The translations under genes and the position numbers were made by a program. 64,000 bases of DNA from CAXBGS01 sp963975425. Its GTDB lineage: Bacteria > Planctomycetota > Planctomycetia > Pirellulales > Pirellulaceae. The stretch's first letter is position 1, and each line of letters begins with the position of its first letter. The stretch is taken from contig CAXBGS010000003.1 of the NCBI GenBank assembly GCA_963975425.1, positions 558,001 through 622,000 on the forward strand, read 5' to 3'. Of the stretch, positions 43,461 to 51,607 are shown piece by piece. The notes beneath the pieces were generated by a model, which worked only from the letters and a program-made list of their open reading frames with translations, ran no database searches and was not told where the DNA came from.

Positions 43461-44711
43461 TCAAAGCAACAAACCGGCGATTGCGCCGGTCATGCAACAT
43501 GCGAGCAGTCCGCCGAACATGGCTCGCAGCCCAAGGGCTGCAAGATCAGCTTTGCGTGACGGTTCGAGTCCGCCGATGCCGCCGACCTGAATTCCAATGG
43601 CGCCGAAATTACTGAATCCGGCTAACGCATACGTCAGGACGTTTGCAGTTCGCTGACTGATCGCTCCATCGGGCCCCACATCGGCACGTCCGAGTTGATC
43701 AAAAGCGATGAACTCATTGGCGACGGTCTTGAGTCCGATCAGACGACCGGCCTCCATGCATTCACTTGCCGGAATCCCAAGCAACCAGGCCAGCGGCCAA
43801 CATGCGTAACCCAGGATGGTTCCCAGCGTGATGACGGGGGCTCCGACCAGATTGCATCCACCGGCCAGCAATACATCCACCAGCGCAAGGATTGCGAGAA
43901 ACGCGATCAACATTGCTCCGACGTTGAGGGCTAGCTTCAGTCCGTCGCTCGCGCCTTCGACGGCCGCACCAATCAGGTTCACATGGTTGCTGGGTGCCGA
44001 AAGCGTCATTTCTTCCGAGACCTTCTCTGGTTCGGATTCCGGCACCATGACCTTTGCGATCAACAGGGCGGCGGGCGCACTGATGATCGATGCGGTCAAC
44101 AAGTGCGAAATATCAATGCCCATGCCGGCGTAAACGCCTAGCAACCCGCCGGTCACCGTTGCAAAACCACCGGTCATCATCGCGCACAGTTCGCTGCGCG
44201 TCATGGTGGCCAGATAGGGGCGCACGACGAGTGGCGCCTCGGTGTGTCCAACGAATACGTTTGCCGATGCCGCCAGCGTTTCTGCTCCGCTGGTTCCTAG
44301 CGTGAACCGCATCACCCACGCCATCGCCCACACCAATCGCTGCATGATTCCAAGGTGATACAGAATGCTCATCAAGGCGGAAAAGAAGATCACCGTCGGC
44401 AAGACGCCAAAAGCAAACGTGCCGATCAGATTATCGCCCAACGGATTCTGTGGACCTGTCGCAAACAAGAATCCACTGCCGGCATTGACGGTATCCATGA
44501 CGGCCTTGAATCCGTCACCGACTTTCACGAATAACAGTCGTCCCGGTTCGGTGCGAAGCACCAATACGCCGAGCGAGATTTGCAGCAACAGCCCACCAAC
44601 GACGACTCGCCAGGGAAAACGCTTACGGTCGGAACTGATCGACCAGGCCAAGGCAACAAACGCGACTAAACCCAATACACAAATCAATCGGGCTTGTATC
44701 GAGTCGGTCAC
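43461..44711 (-). CDS. nupC: Concentrative nucleoside transporter (NupC/CNT family)
   Basis: This 416-residue protein has about nine to ten membrane segments and the CNT family blocks. GSGFLFATGPQNP near residues 78-90 is the substrate region, followed by VLPTVIFFSALMSILYHLG. ETLAASANVFVGHTEAPL and MTGGFATVTGGLLGVYAGMG complete the core. CNT proteins import nucleosides with protons or sodium. It lies 110 bp after upp on the same strand, which suggests joint pyrimidine salvage. Confidence 0.94.
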   Translation of the reverse strand: MTDSIQARLICVLGLVAFVALAWSISSDRKRFPWRVVVGGLLLQISLGVLVLRTEPGRLLFVKVGDGFKAVMDTVNAGSGFLFATGPQNPLGDNLIGTFAFGVLPTVIFFSALMSILYHLGIMQRLVWAMAWVMRFTLGTSGAETLAASANVFVGHTEAPLVVRPYLATMTRSELCAMMTGGFATVTGGLLGVYAGMGIDISHLLTASIISAPAALLIAKVMVPESEPEKVSEEMTLSAPSNHVNLIGAAVEGASDGLKLALNVGAMLIAFLAILALVDVLLAGGCNLVGAPVITLGTILGYACWPLAWLLGIPASECMEAGRLIGLKTVANEFIAFDQLGRADVGPDGAISQRTANVLTYALAGFSNFGAIGIQVGGIGGLEPSRKADLAALGLRAMFGGLLACCMTGAIAGLLL

Positions 44712-44821
44712 AGCGTTTCCCTCGCGGCTATGGATATGAGATGCCCAAGGATAACAACTGTTTCGTTTCCCTGTTGACTTTCGCCCCTGCTACGAATCCA
44801 TCCTATTTCCAATCCATCTTG

Positions 44822-45457
44822 CTAACCGTGCTGCGGTGTATCAAAGATGCGATCGCCGGCGTCGCCGAGTCCAGGCACGATGAATGATTGATCATTCAAG
44901 ACACTGTCGATGGCCGCGACATAAACTTTCACATCGGGAAAGTCTCGTTTGACGCGTTCAATGCCGAACTGAGATGCGATAATTGCCAACACGCGAATCT
45001 CATCGACTCCCCATTCCTTGAGTCGTCGGACGACCAAGTCGATGGATCCCCCGGTAGCCAGCATCGGGTCCAGAACGAGTGCGACGTTGGGCGCGTTCTC
45101 GTGCGGCAACTTGTCGTAGTACCCCACCGGCTCGGCCGTTTCTTCGTTGCGATACATCCCTAGGTGCCAGACGGCCGCATCGGGCAACAAATCCAATAGG
45201 GGGTCGACCATGCCAAGCCCGGCCCGCAGAATCGGCACGAGTCCGATTTGGGCAGACAGGTGCCGGCACTCGGTCTCGGCCAGAGGCGTCTGGATCATGG
45301 TCGCGGTCGTTTCCAGATCTTCCGTCGCGTGAACGCCGATCAACATGGCCAAGCGGCGAACCGCAAGACGAAACTCGCTGGGGCTGGTTGCCTTGTCACG
45401 CACCGTACACAGATGGTGTTCGACCAGCGGATGCCCGATCCTTGAAACCTGACTCAT
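44822..45457 (-). CDS. upp: Uracil phosphoribosyltransferase
   Basis: Upp makes UMP from uracil and PRPP. The 211-residue protein has the N-terminal HPLVEHHLCTVRDK block, the LVPILRAGLGMVDP segment near 73-86 and the PRPP loop LVLDPMLATGGSI near 126-138. The C-terminal uracil-binding block (GLGDAGDRIFDT) completes it. It pairs with the nucleoside transporter gene that follows. tRNA-Ser lies 64 bp upstream on the same strand. Confidence 0.97.
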   Translation of the reverse strand: MSQVSRIGHPLVEHHLCTVRDKATSPSEFRLAVRRLAMLIGVHATEDLETTATMIQTPLAETECRHLSAQIGLVPILRAGLGMVDPLLDLLPDAAVWHLGMYRNEETAEPVGYYDKLPHENAPNVALVLDPMLATGGSIDLVVRRLKEWGVDEIRVLAIIASQFGIERVKRDFPDVKVYVAAIDSVLNDQSFIVPGLGDAGDRIFDTPQHG

Positions 45458-45521
45458 TGGTAAACCTGGCTCATGCTGGGCAACTCTTTCTAAAGATCCA
45501 TCATCTAGCAGTTCGGCAAAG

Positions 45522-45608
45522 CGGATGGGGTGGGATTCGAACCCACGGTAGGCGTAAACCTACGCTAGTTTTCAAGACTAGATCCTTCGACCACTCGGAC
45601 ACCCATCC
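45522..45608 (-). tRNA. tRNA-Ser (UGA anticodon)
   Basis: The minus strand gives a class II tRNA of 87 nt. The acceptor stem is GGATGGG with CCCATCC, and the anticodon stem CTAGT/ACTAG holds loop CTTGAAA (anticodon TGA). A long variable arm (GTAGG/CCTAC) and a T-arm with GGTTCGAATCC follow. The discriminator is G, and CCA is not encoded. The long variable arm and anticodon fit serine. Confidence 0.97.
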
Positions 45609-45963
45609 GGTCGGAAATTAAACATACCAAAGGTGATTCCGACGAGAAACCGAGGGTCATTTCATGTTTTGAGCCGCCACCGGGCTTAGAAAACGTCCAT
45701 GGCACGCAGGCTCACTGACTCAGCGGGGGGCGAAGCTCGGTCACGCACCGTCATTTCGGCCCGCGCCCACACTCGGCCGGGCCCTCCCAAGCAGCCGGCA
45801 CTATATGTAGCCGTGCCCTCTCAAGCAGCGCGTGCACGCATAAGCATCCCGGCACTCTCATTCGACCTGGCGGATCTCGGCGACACGCGAACAGCTTATT
45901 CGAATTTTTTTCTTGACGCGTCTGCCCCAATCTTGTATCACTTAATTAACACAACGGTGCAAC
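45609..45963. other. Intergenic region before the GntR regulator
   Basis: This 355-bp stretch separates tRNA-Ser (leftward) from the regulator gene (rightward). Its middle is GC-rich with a long open frame (45699-46061) that overlaps the regulator and looks like chance. The last 50 bp hold a candidate promoter. Nothing else is seen. Confidence 0.5.
45913..45941 (+). promoter_or_regulatory. Candidate promoter of the GntR-ABC operon
   Basis: A -35-like TTGACG at 45913-45918 and a -10-like TATCAC at 45936-45941 are separated by 17 bases, in AT-rich sequence. Transcription would start close to 45948, only about 16 bases before the ATG, and no Shine-Dalgarno site is visible. The regulator could bind here and control itself. 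Confidence 0.35.
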
Positions 45964-46356
45964 ATGCGAATACACATTTCCTCCGACGGCGTGCCGATCT
46001 ATCAACAGATCGTTTCACAAATTCGTTTCCGAATCGTTTCGGGGCAACTCAAGGCGGGTGACGAATTACCCACGATCCGAGGATTGGCGGAAAGCCTGAG
46101 CGTCAATCCCAACACGGTCGCGCGTGCCTATCGCGAATTGGAACACGAAGAACTCGTCGAGAAACGGCGGACAACGGGAACCTTCGTCGCCGAGCTTCCG
46201 CCTCGTCATAGCGCCGCGGCGCGGCGGCGACTGATCGCGCCTCACATTGACGCGTTGTTGGTCCAAGCGCGCCACTTGGACATTCCGATCGACGAACTCA
46301 TCCAGCAAGTTACCCGGCGCGATAGCCAGATCACGCGAAATGGAAAAAAATCATGA
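45964..46356 (+). CDS. GntR-family regulator (YtrA-like)
   Basis: This 130-residue protein has the GntR winged helix in residues 1-75 (PIYQQIVSQIRFRIVSGQL, then ELPTIRGLAESLSVNPNTVARAYRELE in part) and only a short helical tail. This is the layout of the YtrA subfamily, which usually represses ABC transporter operons. Its stop overlaps the start of the ABC ATPase gene as ATGA, so the transporter is very likely its target. The inducer is unknown. Confidence 0.93.
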   Translation: MRIHISSDGVPIYQQIVSQIRFRIVSGQLKAGDELPTIRGLAESLSVNPNTVARAYRELEHEELVEKRRTTGTFVAELPPRHSAAARRRLIAPHIDALLVQARHLDIPIDELIQQVTRRDSQITRNGKKS

Positions 46357-47309
46357 CGACACCCCACCATGACCCCGAATTCGCAGTGGAAGTCGCAGGA
46401 CTTCGTCGATCGTTTCGCGGCACATTGGCCCTTAGCGATGTCGATCTGAAAGTCCCGACCGGATCCATCTTCGGCCTCATTGGACTTAACGGAGCCGGCA
46501 AGACGACGTTGATTCGTCATTTGATCGGCGCCCTGCGACCTCAGCAGGGCACGGTCACCGTTCTGGGCGAAGACCCGATCGCGGATCCCGAAGGTGTCCT
46601 GCGTGAGATCGGGTATTTAAGCGAAGAGGATTCATTACCGACATGGATGAAGATCGGCGAGCTGATTGACTTTTGCCGTGCGCTCTACCCGACGTGGGAT
46701 GATGTCTACGCGAATGAATTGTGCGACATGTTCGGACTGACGCGTAAGACCGCGCTCAAAGGCCTTTCCAAAGGACAGCGGGCTCGCGCGGGATTGCTGG
46801 TGGCGATTGCACACCGCCCCAAACTCTTGATCCTTGACGAACCCAGCAGCGGCCTGGATCCGATCGCCCGCCGTGACATCTTGGAAGCGATCATTCATAC
46901 GATCAATCAAGACGGCCGCACCGTTTTGTTTTCCAGCCATTTGCTTGACGAGGTCGACCGCGTGTGTGACTCGATCGCGATGATGCGTGGCGGAAAAATC
47001 ATCCAAACCCAAACAACCGAGCAGATCGAAAAACGCTACCGCGAAGTGATTTGTCGCCCCTCGGAAATTTGGAACACCGCACCGTCGACCGCCGGCACGC
47101 TGGGCTGGCAGAGACTGGATCGCGAGTGGTCTGCGGTGGTCGACACGAATCAAATCGACCCGCAGTTGCCGTCTTTTGCCAATGAATTGGGCGTAATCGA
47201 AACCCGAGCGATTACGTTGGCGCGATGGTTCGACGCGCATGCCCGGGAGCTTTCGGGCCCAGCAAGTCCCACACGTGACCCCTTAAGTGGAGTGCCGGCC
47301 GATGCCTGA
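46353..47309 (+). CDS. ABC transporter ATP-binding protein
   Basis: This 318-residue ATPase has Walker A GLNGAGKT at residues 44-51, the signature LSKGQRAR near 140-147 and Walker B LLILDEPSSGLD near 165-176. A H-loop is seen in LFSSHLLDEVDR. The C-terminal 100 residues form an extra domain like that of other ABC-2 exporters. It overlaps the regulator gene (ATGA) and the permease gene (8 bp), so the three form one operon. Substrate is unknown; YtrA-linked systems often deal with peptides or cell-envelope stress. Confidence 0.94.
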   Translation: MTTPHHDPEFAVEVAGLRRSFRGTLALSDVDLKVPTGSIFGLIGLNGAGKTTLIRHLIGALRPQQGTVTVLGEDPIADPEGVLREIGYLSEEDSLPTWMKIGELIDFCRALYPTWDDVYANELCDMFGLTRKTALKGLSKGQRARAGLLVAIAHRPKLLILDEPSSGLDPIARRDILEAIIHTINQDGRTVLFSSHLLDEVDRVCDSIAMMRGGKIIQTQTTEQIEKRYREVICRPSEIWNTAPSTAGTLGWQRLDREWSAVVDTNQIDPQLPSFANELGVIETRAITLARWFDAHARELSGPASPTRDPLSGVPADA

Positions 47310-49005
47310 AACCATCGCACTGTTTCGTTTGGTATGGAACCGCGACCGTAAGCTCGTGCTTATCGTTAGCGCCGCGGCAATGATCGGCACCTTGCTTTCC
47401 GTCTTGGCCGCGGGGACGCTGCCAACGGATCGACTTTCGTTCATGCCCGCTGCGTCGCTGCGTGACATTGCTGTCGCCAGCACGATGCTGCTAACGCTGG
47501 TCCCGGCCATCATCACAACGTTCGGACTTTTCAATTTTCAGTCACAAGAAGAGAGTCTGGAATTCTCGGCGAGTTGTTGCAGCCACTGGTTACTGCGAAT
47601 GCCGATCAAGAGCTGGAAAATTGTGGCCGTCCCAGTCGTGTTGAAAACGTTCTGGATTGCCTGCTGCTGGATGCTGTTGTCGATTCCAATTGGAAGACTT
47701 TCGGCCTCTGGATTCGTTCCCTGGGTGGAACCCAGCCTGTCGTTGTCAACAATTGCGATCACTGGTTTGGCGGTCACTTGGCGGCCATTTCGCAGCGGCT
47801 GGCGACGAATTCTTACCGTCATCGTCGCGTCTGCGCTATCGCTGGGATTGTTTTCACTTGCTTTCGTTCGAACATCGGCACAGTACGAGGACTGGCAATG
47901 GCTCGTCGCTGCGGGACTTGTCACCACCTATGCCGCGTCGGTATGGCTGCTGCTCAACAGCGTCCAACTGGGCCGAACCAATCCGATGGGCCTGATTCCG
48001 TCGACTCGGCGTTTTGCACCGAAGGCAGGTGCGCATTCGTCGCGGGAATTGAAGCGGATCGAACATCGTGGCGTTTCACGCGCCTTGATTTGGCATGACA
48101 TCAGCCGCGCGACAAGACTGAACGCGGTTGTGATCGGCATCTTCATGATCCCGACGATTATCTTTGTGCTGTCGATCGGACTGAAAGGTGCAACGGTGTT
48201 CATTGCGTTGATGATGTCTGCGATCGCATCATGGTCTGCCATCGCCGGGTCGATGTACCCACTGAATCAAAAACTCGGTACGGTGCTGCCGTTGTATATG
48301 GTCGCCAGCCCGATCCCGTCCTATCGGATCGCGTGGACGCGTTTGGTTTCCAGCCTGCTGATCATGGTTCCATTCCTGCTGCTAACGCTATGCATACTGG
48401 CCATGTTCATGTTATGGCCGGACAATCGAACCGAGTGGATGCGATGGTCCCAGACCTGGGCACGGAACTTGGGTTCGGAAGAGCAAGTTTTTTGGACGGG
48501 GATTAGGATTTCCGTTGCCGCGGTCATCGGCAGCATCATCGCAATGTATGGACGTATCTTTGCGTTCCTCTGGATCAGCATGCTCGGTCGCGACTGGCTA
48601 GCGGGAATTGTCGGCTGCCTGGTCGGCGCAATGATTTTGGGCGCGATCATCGTGCCGATCAGTTGGTTTTTTCGCTACGAGAACTTAGATGAAGTGAAGG
48701 CCGCAGCAATGTGGTGGCTCGCTCAGGTGCCCACGATTTTGGCATTGCTGTTGGTGGTGAAAATTGCGTTTGCGTCGATCGCCGGCTTTCTGCTGGACAA
48801 ACGCAAATTGGCACCTGGTTCTGCCGTGGCCCGGACGATTTGGATTTGGGCCGCGATTGTCGCTGTGGTGGGTGTGGCGATGTACGCGCTGATTCCGGCT
48901 CCGCAAGCCACTTTATTTTGGTGTTTGGGTGCGACGGCGGTCTTTGTGCCTCTAGGCAGCATTCTATGGATGCCGATTTCGGTCGATGGGGATCGCCACC
49001 GCTAA
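47302..49005 (+). CDS. ABC transporter permease (ABC-2-like)
   Basis: This 567-residue protein has about 12 hydrophobic segments in two clusters, with a long soluble loop near residues 195-260. The ATG at 47302 is chosen over an upstream GTG because a GGAG site lies about 9 bases before it; it overlaps the ATPase stop by 8 bp. The protein has no other recognisable domain. It is the membrane partner of the preceding ATPase. Confidence 0.85.
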   Translation: MPETIALFRLVWNRDRKLVLIVSAAAMIGTLLSVLAAGTLPTDRLSFMPAASLRDIAVASTMLLTLVPAIITTFGLFNFQSQEESLEFSASCCSHWLLRMPIKSWKIVAVPVVLKTFWIACCWMLLSIPIGRLSASGFVPWVEPSLSLSTIAITGLAVTWRPFRSGWRRILTVIVASALSLGLFSLAFVRTSAQYEDWQWLVAAGLVTTYAASVWLLLNSVQLGRTNPMGLIPSTRRFAPKAGAHSSRELKRIEHRGVSRALIWHDISRATRLNAVVIGIFMIPTIIFVLSIGLKGATVFIALMMSAIASWSAIAGSMYPLNQKLGTVLPLYMVASPIPSYRIAWTRLVSSLLIMVPFLLLTLCILAMFMLWPDNRTEWMRWSQTWARNLGSEEQVFWTGIRISVAAVIGSIIAMYGRIFAFLWISMLGRDWLAGIVGCLVGAMILGAIIVPISWFFRYENLDEVKAAAMWWLAQVPTILALLLVVKIAFASIAGFLLDKRKLAPGSAVARTIWIWAAIVAVVGVAMYALIPAPQATLFWCLGATAVFVPLGSILWMPISVDGDRHR

Positions 49006-49199
49006 CGACGTCACCGGCGAACGGCCTCGTTTAGCCCCCGTGACACTGGCACCGCGAGCAAGAACTTGGCGGTTGCCGCGAGATGCAATTTTGCCCCAAC
49101 CAGACGGCAACCATCCGCGCCTTGACGATGCCGAAACGTCTGCCAAGCTGTTGGATCGCACCAGCTTTACGAGGTTGACGGCTTTACGAGGTAGACGGA

Positions 49200-49721
49200 A
49201 TGGGACTAGGCATCGCGCTGCGGGCATTTTCGGCAGCACTTTTTGACAAACAGACGTCGGAAAAAATCCAGCGAATTCTTGACGGCGGTGACAATATCGC
49301 GATTGAGGCGAAACCGACGGTGGCCAGTGTACCGGTCGAACCCAAACCGGTCCGCAGTGACGCAATCACGCTGCTTGCATCGCTGCAGCGAGAAGCACGA
49401 CTGGTCGACTTGATTCAAGAAAATTTGACCGAGTTCACCGATGCACAAGTCGGCGCGGCGGCGCGGCCTTGTTTGCAACAAAGCGCCGCGACACTCGCCC
49501 GTTTCTTTGACCTGAAACCCGTTTGTGATGCGGCCGACGGCTCGACCGTCGACGTCGGTCCGGACGCGTCTCCGGCGCGGTATCAATGGGCCGGCGAGGG
49601 GACCGCCACATCTGGTTCGTTGATCCATCATGGCTGGCAGGCCACGCGTGTCGAATTACCGAAATACAGTGGAGACGTCGCCGACGCGATGATCATTGCC
49701 CCCGCTCAAGTGCAGCGTTAG
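49200..49721 (+). CDS. DUF2760 protein linked to Hsp70 genes
   Basis: This 173-residue soluble protein fits the DUF2760 family, which is regularly encoded next to divergent Hsp70 genes. It begins MGLGIALRAFSAALFD, has a helical middle (ASLQREARLVDLIQENL) and a C-terminal region ending HGWQATRVELPKYSGDVADAMIIAPAQV (in two pieces). No enzyme motif is seen. It lies 116 bp before the first Hsp70 gene, in the same direction. It may be a cofactor or substrate adaptor of the pair, but this is an inference from gene order. Confidence 0.85.
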   Translation: MGLGIALRAFSAALFDKQTSEKIQRILDGGDNIAIEAKPTVASVPVEPKPVRSDAITLLASLQREARLVDLIQENLTEFTDAQVGAAARPCLQQSAATLARFFDLKPVCDAADGSTVDVGPDASPARYQWAGEGTATSGSLIHHGWQATRVELPKYSGDVADAMIIAPAQVQR

Positions 49722-49837
49722 CCATTTCTTCTCGCTATTTCGCGACTCCCGTTCGCCATCGCGGTCCTCGCTACGGGACCAATCCTCGCTTGGAATGAGC
49801 GAGCCGGGATCGAGTCACTTTACCAAGACTTAACGTT

Positions 49838-51607
49838 ATGACTGCTCGCTACTCTGTCGGTATTGATCTGGGGACCACTAACTCGGTGGTCGCCTACTCG
49901 CCTTTGGATTCGAAAACCGACTTGCGCCGGTTGATGATTCCGCAAGTGGTGGGAACCGATCAAATCGAATCGCGTGCTTCGCTGCCCTCGTTTCTGTACC
50001 TGCCGCGTGAAGGCGAAATTGCGTCCTTGCGTTCACCCTTTGGTGGCGACGCCGCAAACGGCGTGGTGGGTGTATACGCCCGAGACCAGGCCGCCGAAAA
50101 TCCGCAACGCGTCGTGGCCGCGGCGAAAAGTTGGCTATGCCATGAATCGGCCGCGCGGACCGACGCAGTCCTGCCGTGGCAATCGCCCCCAGAAATTACC
50201 AAGGTGTCTGCGCAGCAATGCACACAACGATTTTTGGAACACTTGGTTGCGGCCTGGAATCAAGCACACGCCGATGCGCCACTTGCCGAGCAACAGGTCG
50301 TTCTGACCGTGCCGGCTTCATTCGCGCCCGCGGCGCGTGACCTGACGCGCGAGGCGGCCGTTGCGGCCGGATTGCCCGAAACGTTCTTGCTGCTGGAGGA
50401 ACCTCAGGCAGCCGTTTATCACTGGCTGGCAAACGAGGGCGAGCGTTGGCGAGAAAGTTTGAAACCGAACGACGTTCTGCTGGTCATCGATGTTGGCGGC
50501 GGCACGACCGACCTGACGCTTGTGACTGCATCGGAACAAGACGGCGAATTGAATTTGCAGCGGTTGGCCGTTGGCAACCACGTTCTGCTCGGCGGCGACA
50601 ACATGGACCTGGCGCTCGCACACTTCGTGAGCGGTCGGTTTTCGCAACAGGGACACCAACTTGATCCCTGGCAAAGTGTATCGCTGTGGCATGCGTGCCG
50701 CGACGCCAAAGAGAAGCTATTGGCCGATGACGGCCCCGAAACACAAACGATTTCAGTGCTCGGTCGCGGCAGTTCCCTAATCGCCAGCACTGTTTCGACA
50801 GAGATTTCCAAACAAGAAGCACGCGATCTGGTCGTGGAAGGCTTCTTTCCCAAGTGCGCCGCAGCGGATCGCCCCGAACGACAAGCCGCATCTGGATTTC
50901 AAGATATCGGTTTGCCTTACGAGTCTGACGCGGCGATCACCAAGCATGTCGCCGCGTTCCTGTCGAATCAATCCGAAAGCCCATCGCAGCCGACGCACGT
51001 CCTGTTCAATGGTGGTGTCTTTCGCAGCGAAGCGCTACGCCGGCGGATGCAGGAAACCATCGAAGACTGGTCCGAGCAGAAACCAAGCGTTCTGGGCAGT
51101 CCGGCAGAACTGGACGTGGCGGTTGCTATTGGTGCAGCATTTTACGGCTGGAGCAAACAGCATGGCGGCGTCCGGATCCGTGGTGGAACGGCCCGGTCGT
51201 ACTACATCGGAATCGAAACGGCGGGCCTGGCCATCCCCGGCGTGCCGCGACCGCTGCGCGCATTGTGTGTCGCCCCGCAGGGGATGGAAGAAGGATCCGA
51301 AGCCGCCGTGCTGGACGAACAGGTTGGTGTCATGGTGGGCCGTCCTGCCCGATTCCGATTCTTCGCTTCGTCGATGCGCGGTGACGACAAGGTCGGAACG
51401 GCGATCGATCGTTGGTCCGAAGACGAACTGGTTGAAACCGAACCGATCACGGTTTGCCTGACCGCCGAAACGGATACGGGCGAGTCCTTTCTGCCGGTCA
51501 CGTTCGTCAGCCGCGTCACCGAGCTTGGAATGTTCGAATTGTGGTGCCATAGCACGACAACCGATGACAAATGGAAAATGGAATTCAATAGTCGTGAGTC
51601 AGAGTAA
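49838..51607 (+). CDS. Hsp70-family protein, first of a pair
   Basis: This 589-residue protein has the Hsp70/actin ATPase fold. Phosphate 1 motif GIDLGTTNS is at residues 8-16, and the linker PASFAPAARDLTREAA lies near 159-174. Phosphate 2 motif DVGGGTTDLTL is at 218-228, and LFNGGVFRS near 390 is the adenosine region. The C-terminal 150 residues do not look like a normal DnaK substrate-binding lid, so it is a divergent Hsp70. It overlaps the second Hsp70 gene by 14 bp. Confidence 0.92.
   Translation: MTARYSVGIDLGTTNSVVAYSPLDSKTDLRRLMIPQVVGTDQIESRASLPSFLYLPREGEIASLRSPFGGDAANGVVGVYARDQAAENPQRVVAAAKSWLCHESAARTDAVLPWQSPPEITKVSAQQCTQRFLEHLVAAWNQAHADAPLAEQQVVLTVPASFAPAARDLTREAAVAAGLPETFLLLEEPQAAVYHWLANEGERWRESLKPNDVLLVIDVGGGTTDLTLVTASEQDGELNLQRLAVGNHVLLGGDNMDLALAHFVSGRFSQQGHQLDPWQSVSLWHACRDAKEKLLADDGPETQTISVLGRGSSLIASTVSTEISKQEARDLVVEGFFPKCAAADRPERQAASGFQDIGLPYESDAAITKHVAAFLSNQSESPSQPTHVLFNGGVFRSEALRRRMQETIEDWSEQKPSVLGSPAELDVAVAIGAAFYGWSKQHGGVRIRGGTARSYYIGIETAGLAIPGVPRPLRALCVAPQGMEEGSEAAVLDEQVGVMVGRPARFRFFASSMRGDDKVGTAIDRWSEDELVETEPITVCLTAETDTGESFLPVTFVSRVTELGMFELWCHSTTTDDKWKMEFNSRESE

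Noticed and set aside
45699..46061. 120-codon plus-strand frame overlapping the GntR regulator start
   Set aside because: It overlaps the well-supported regulator in another frame, has Arg/Ala/Pro-rich composition typical of GC-rich non-coding sequence and no ribosome site.
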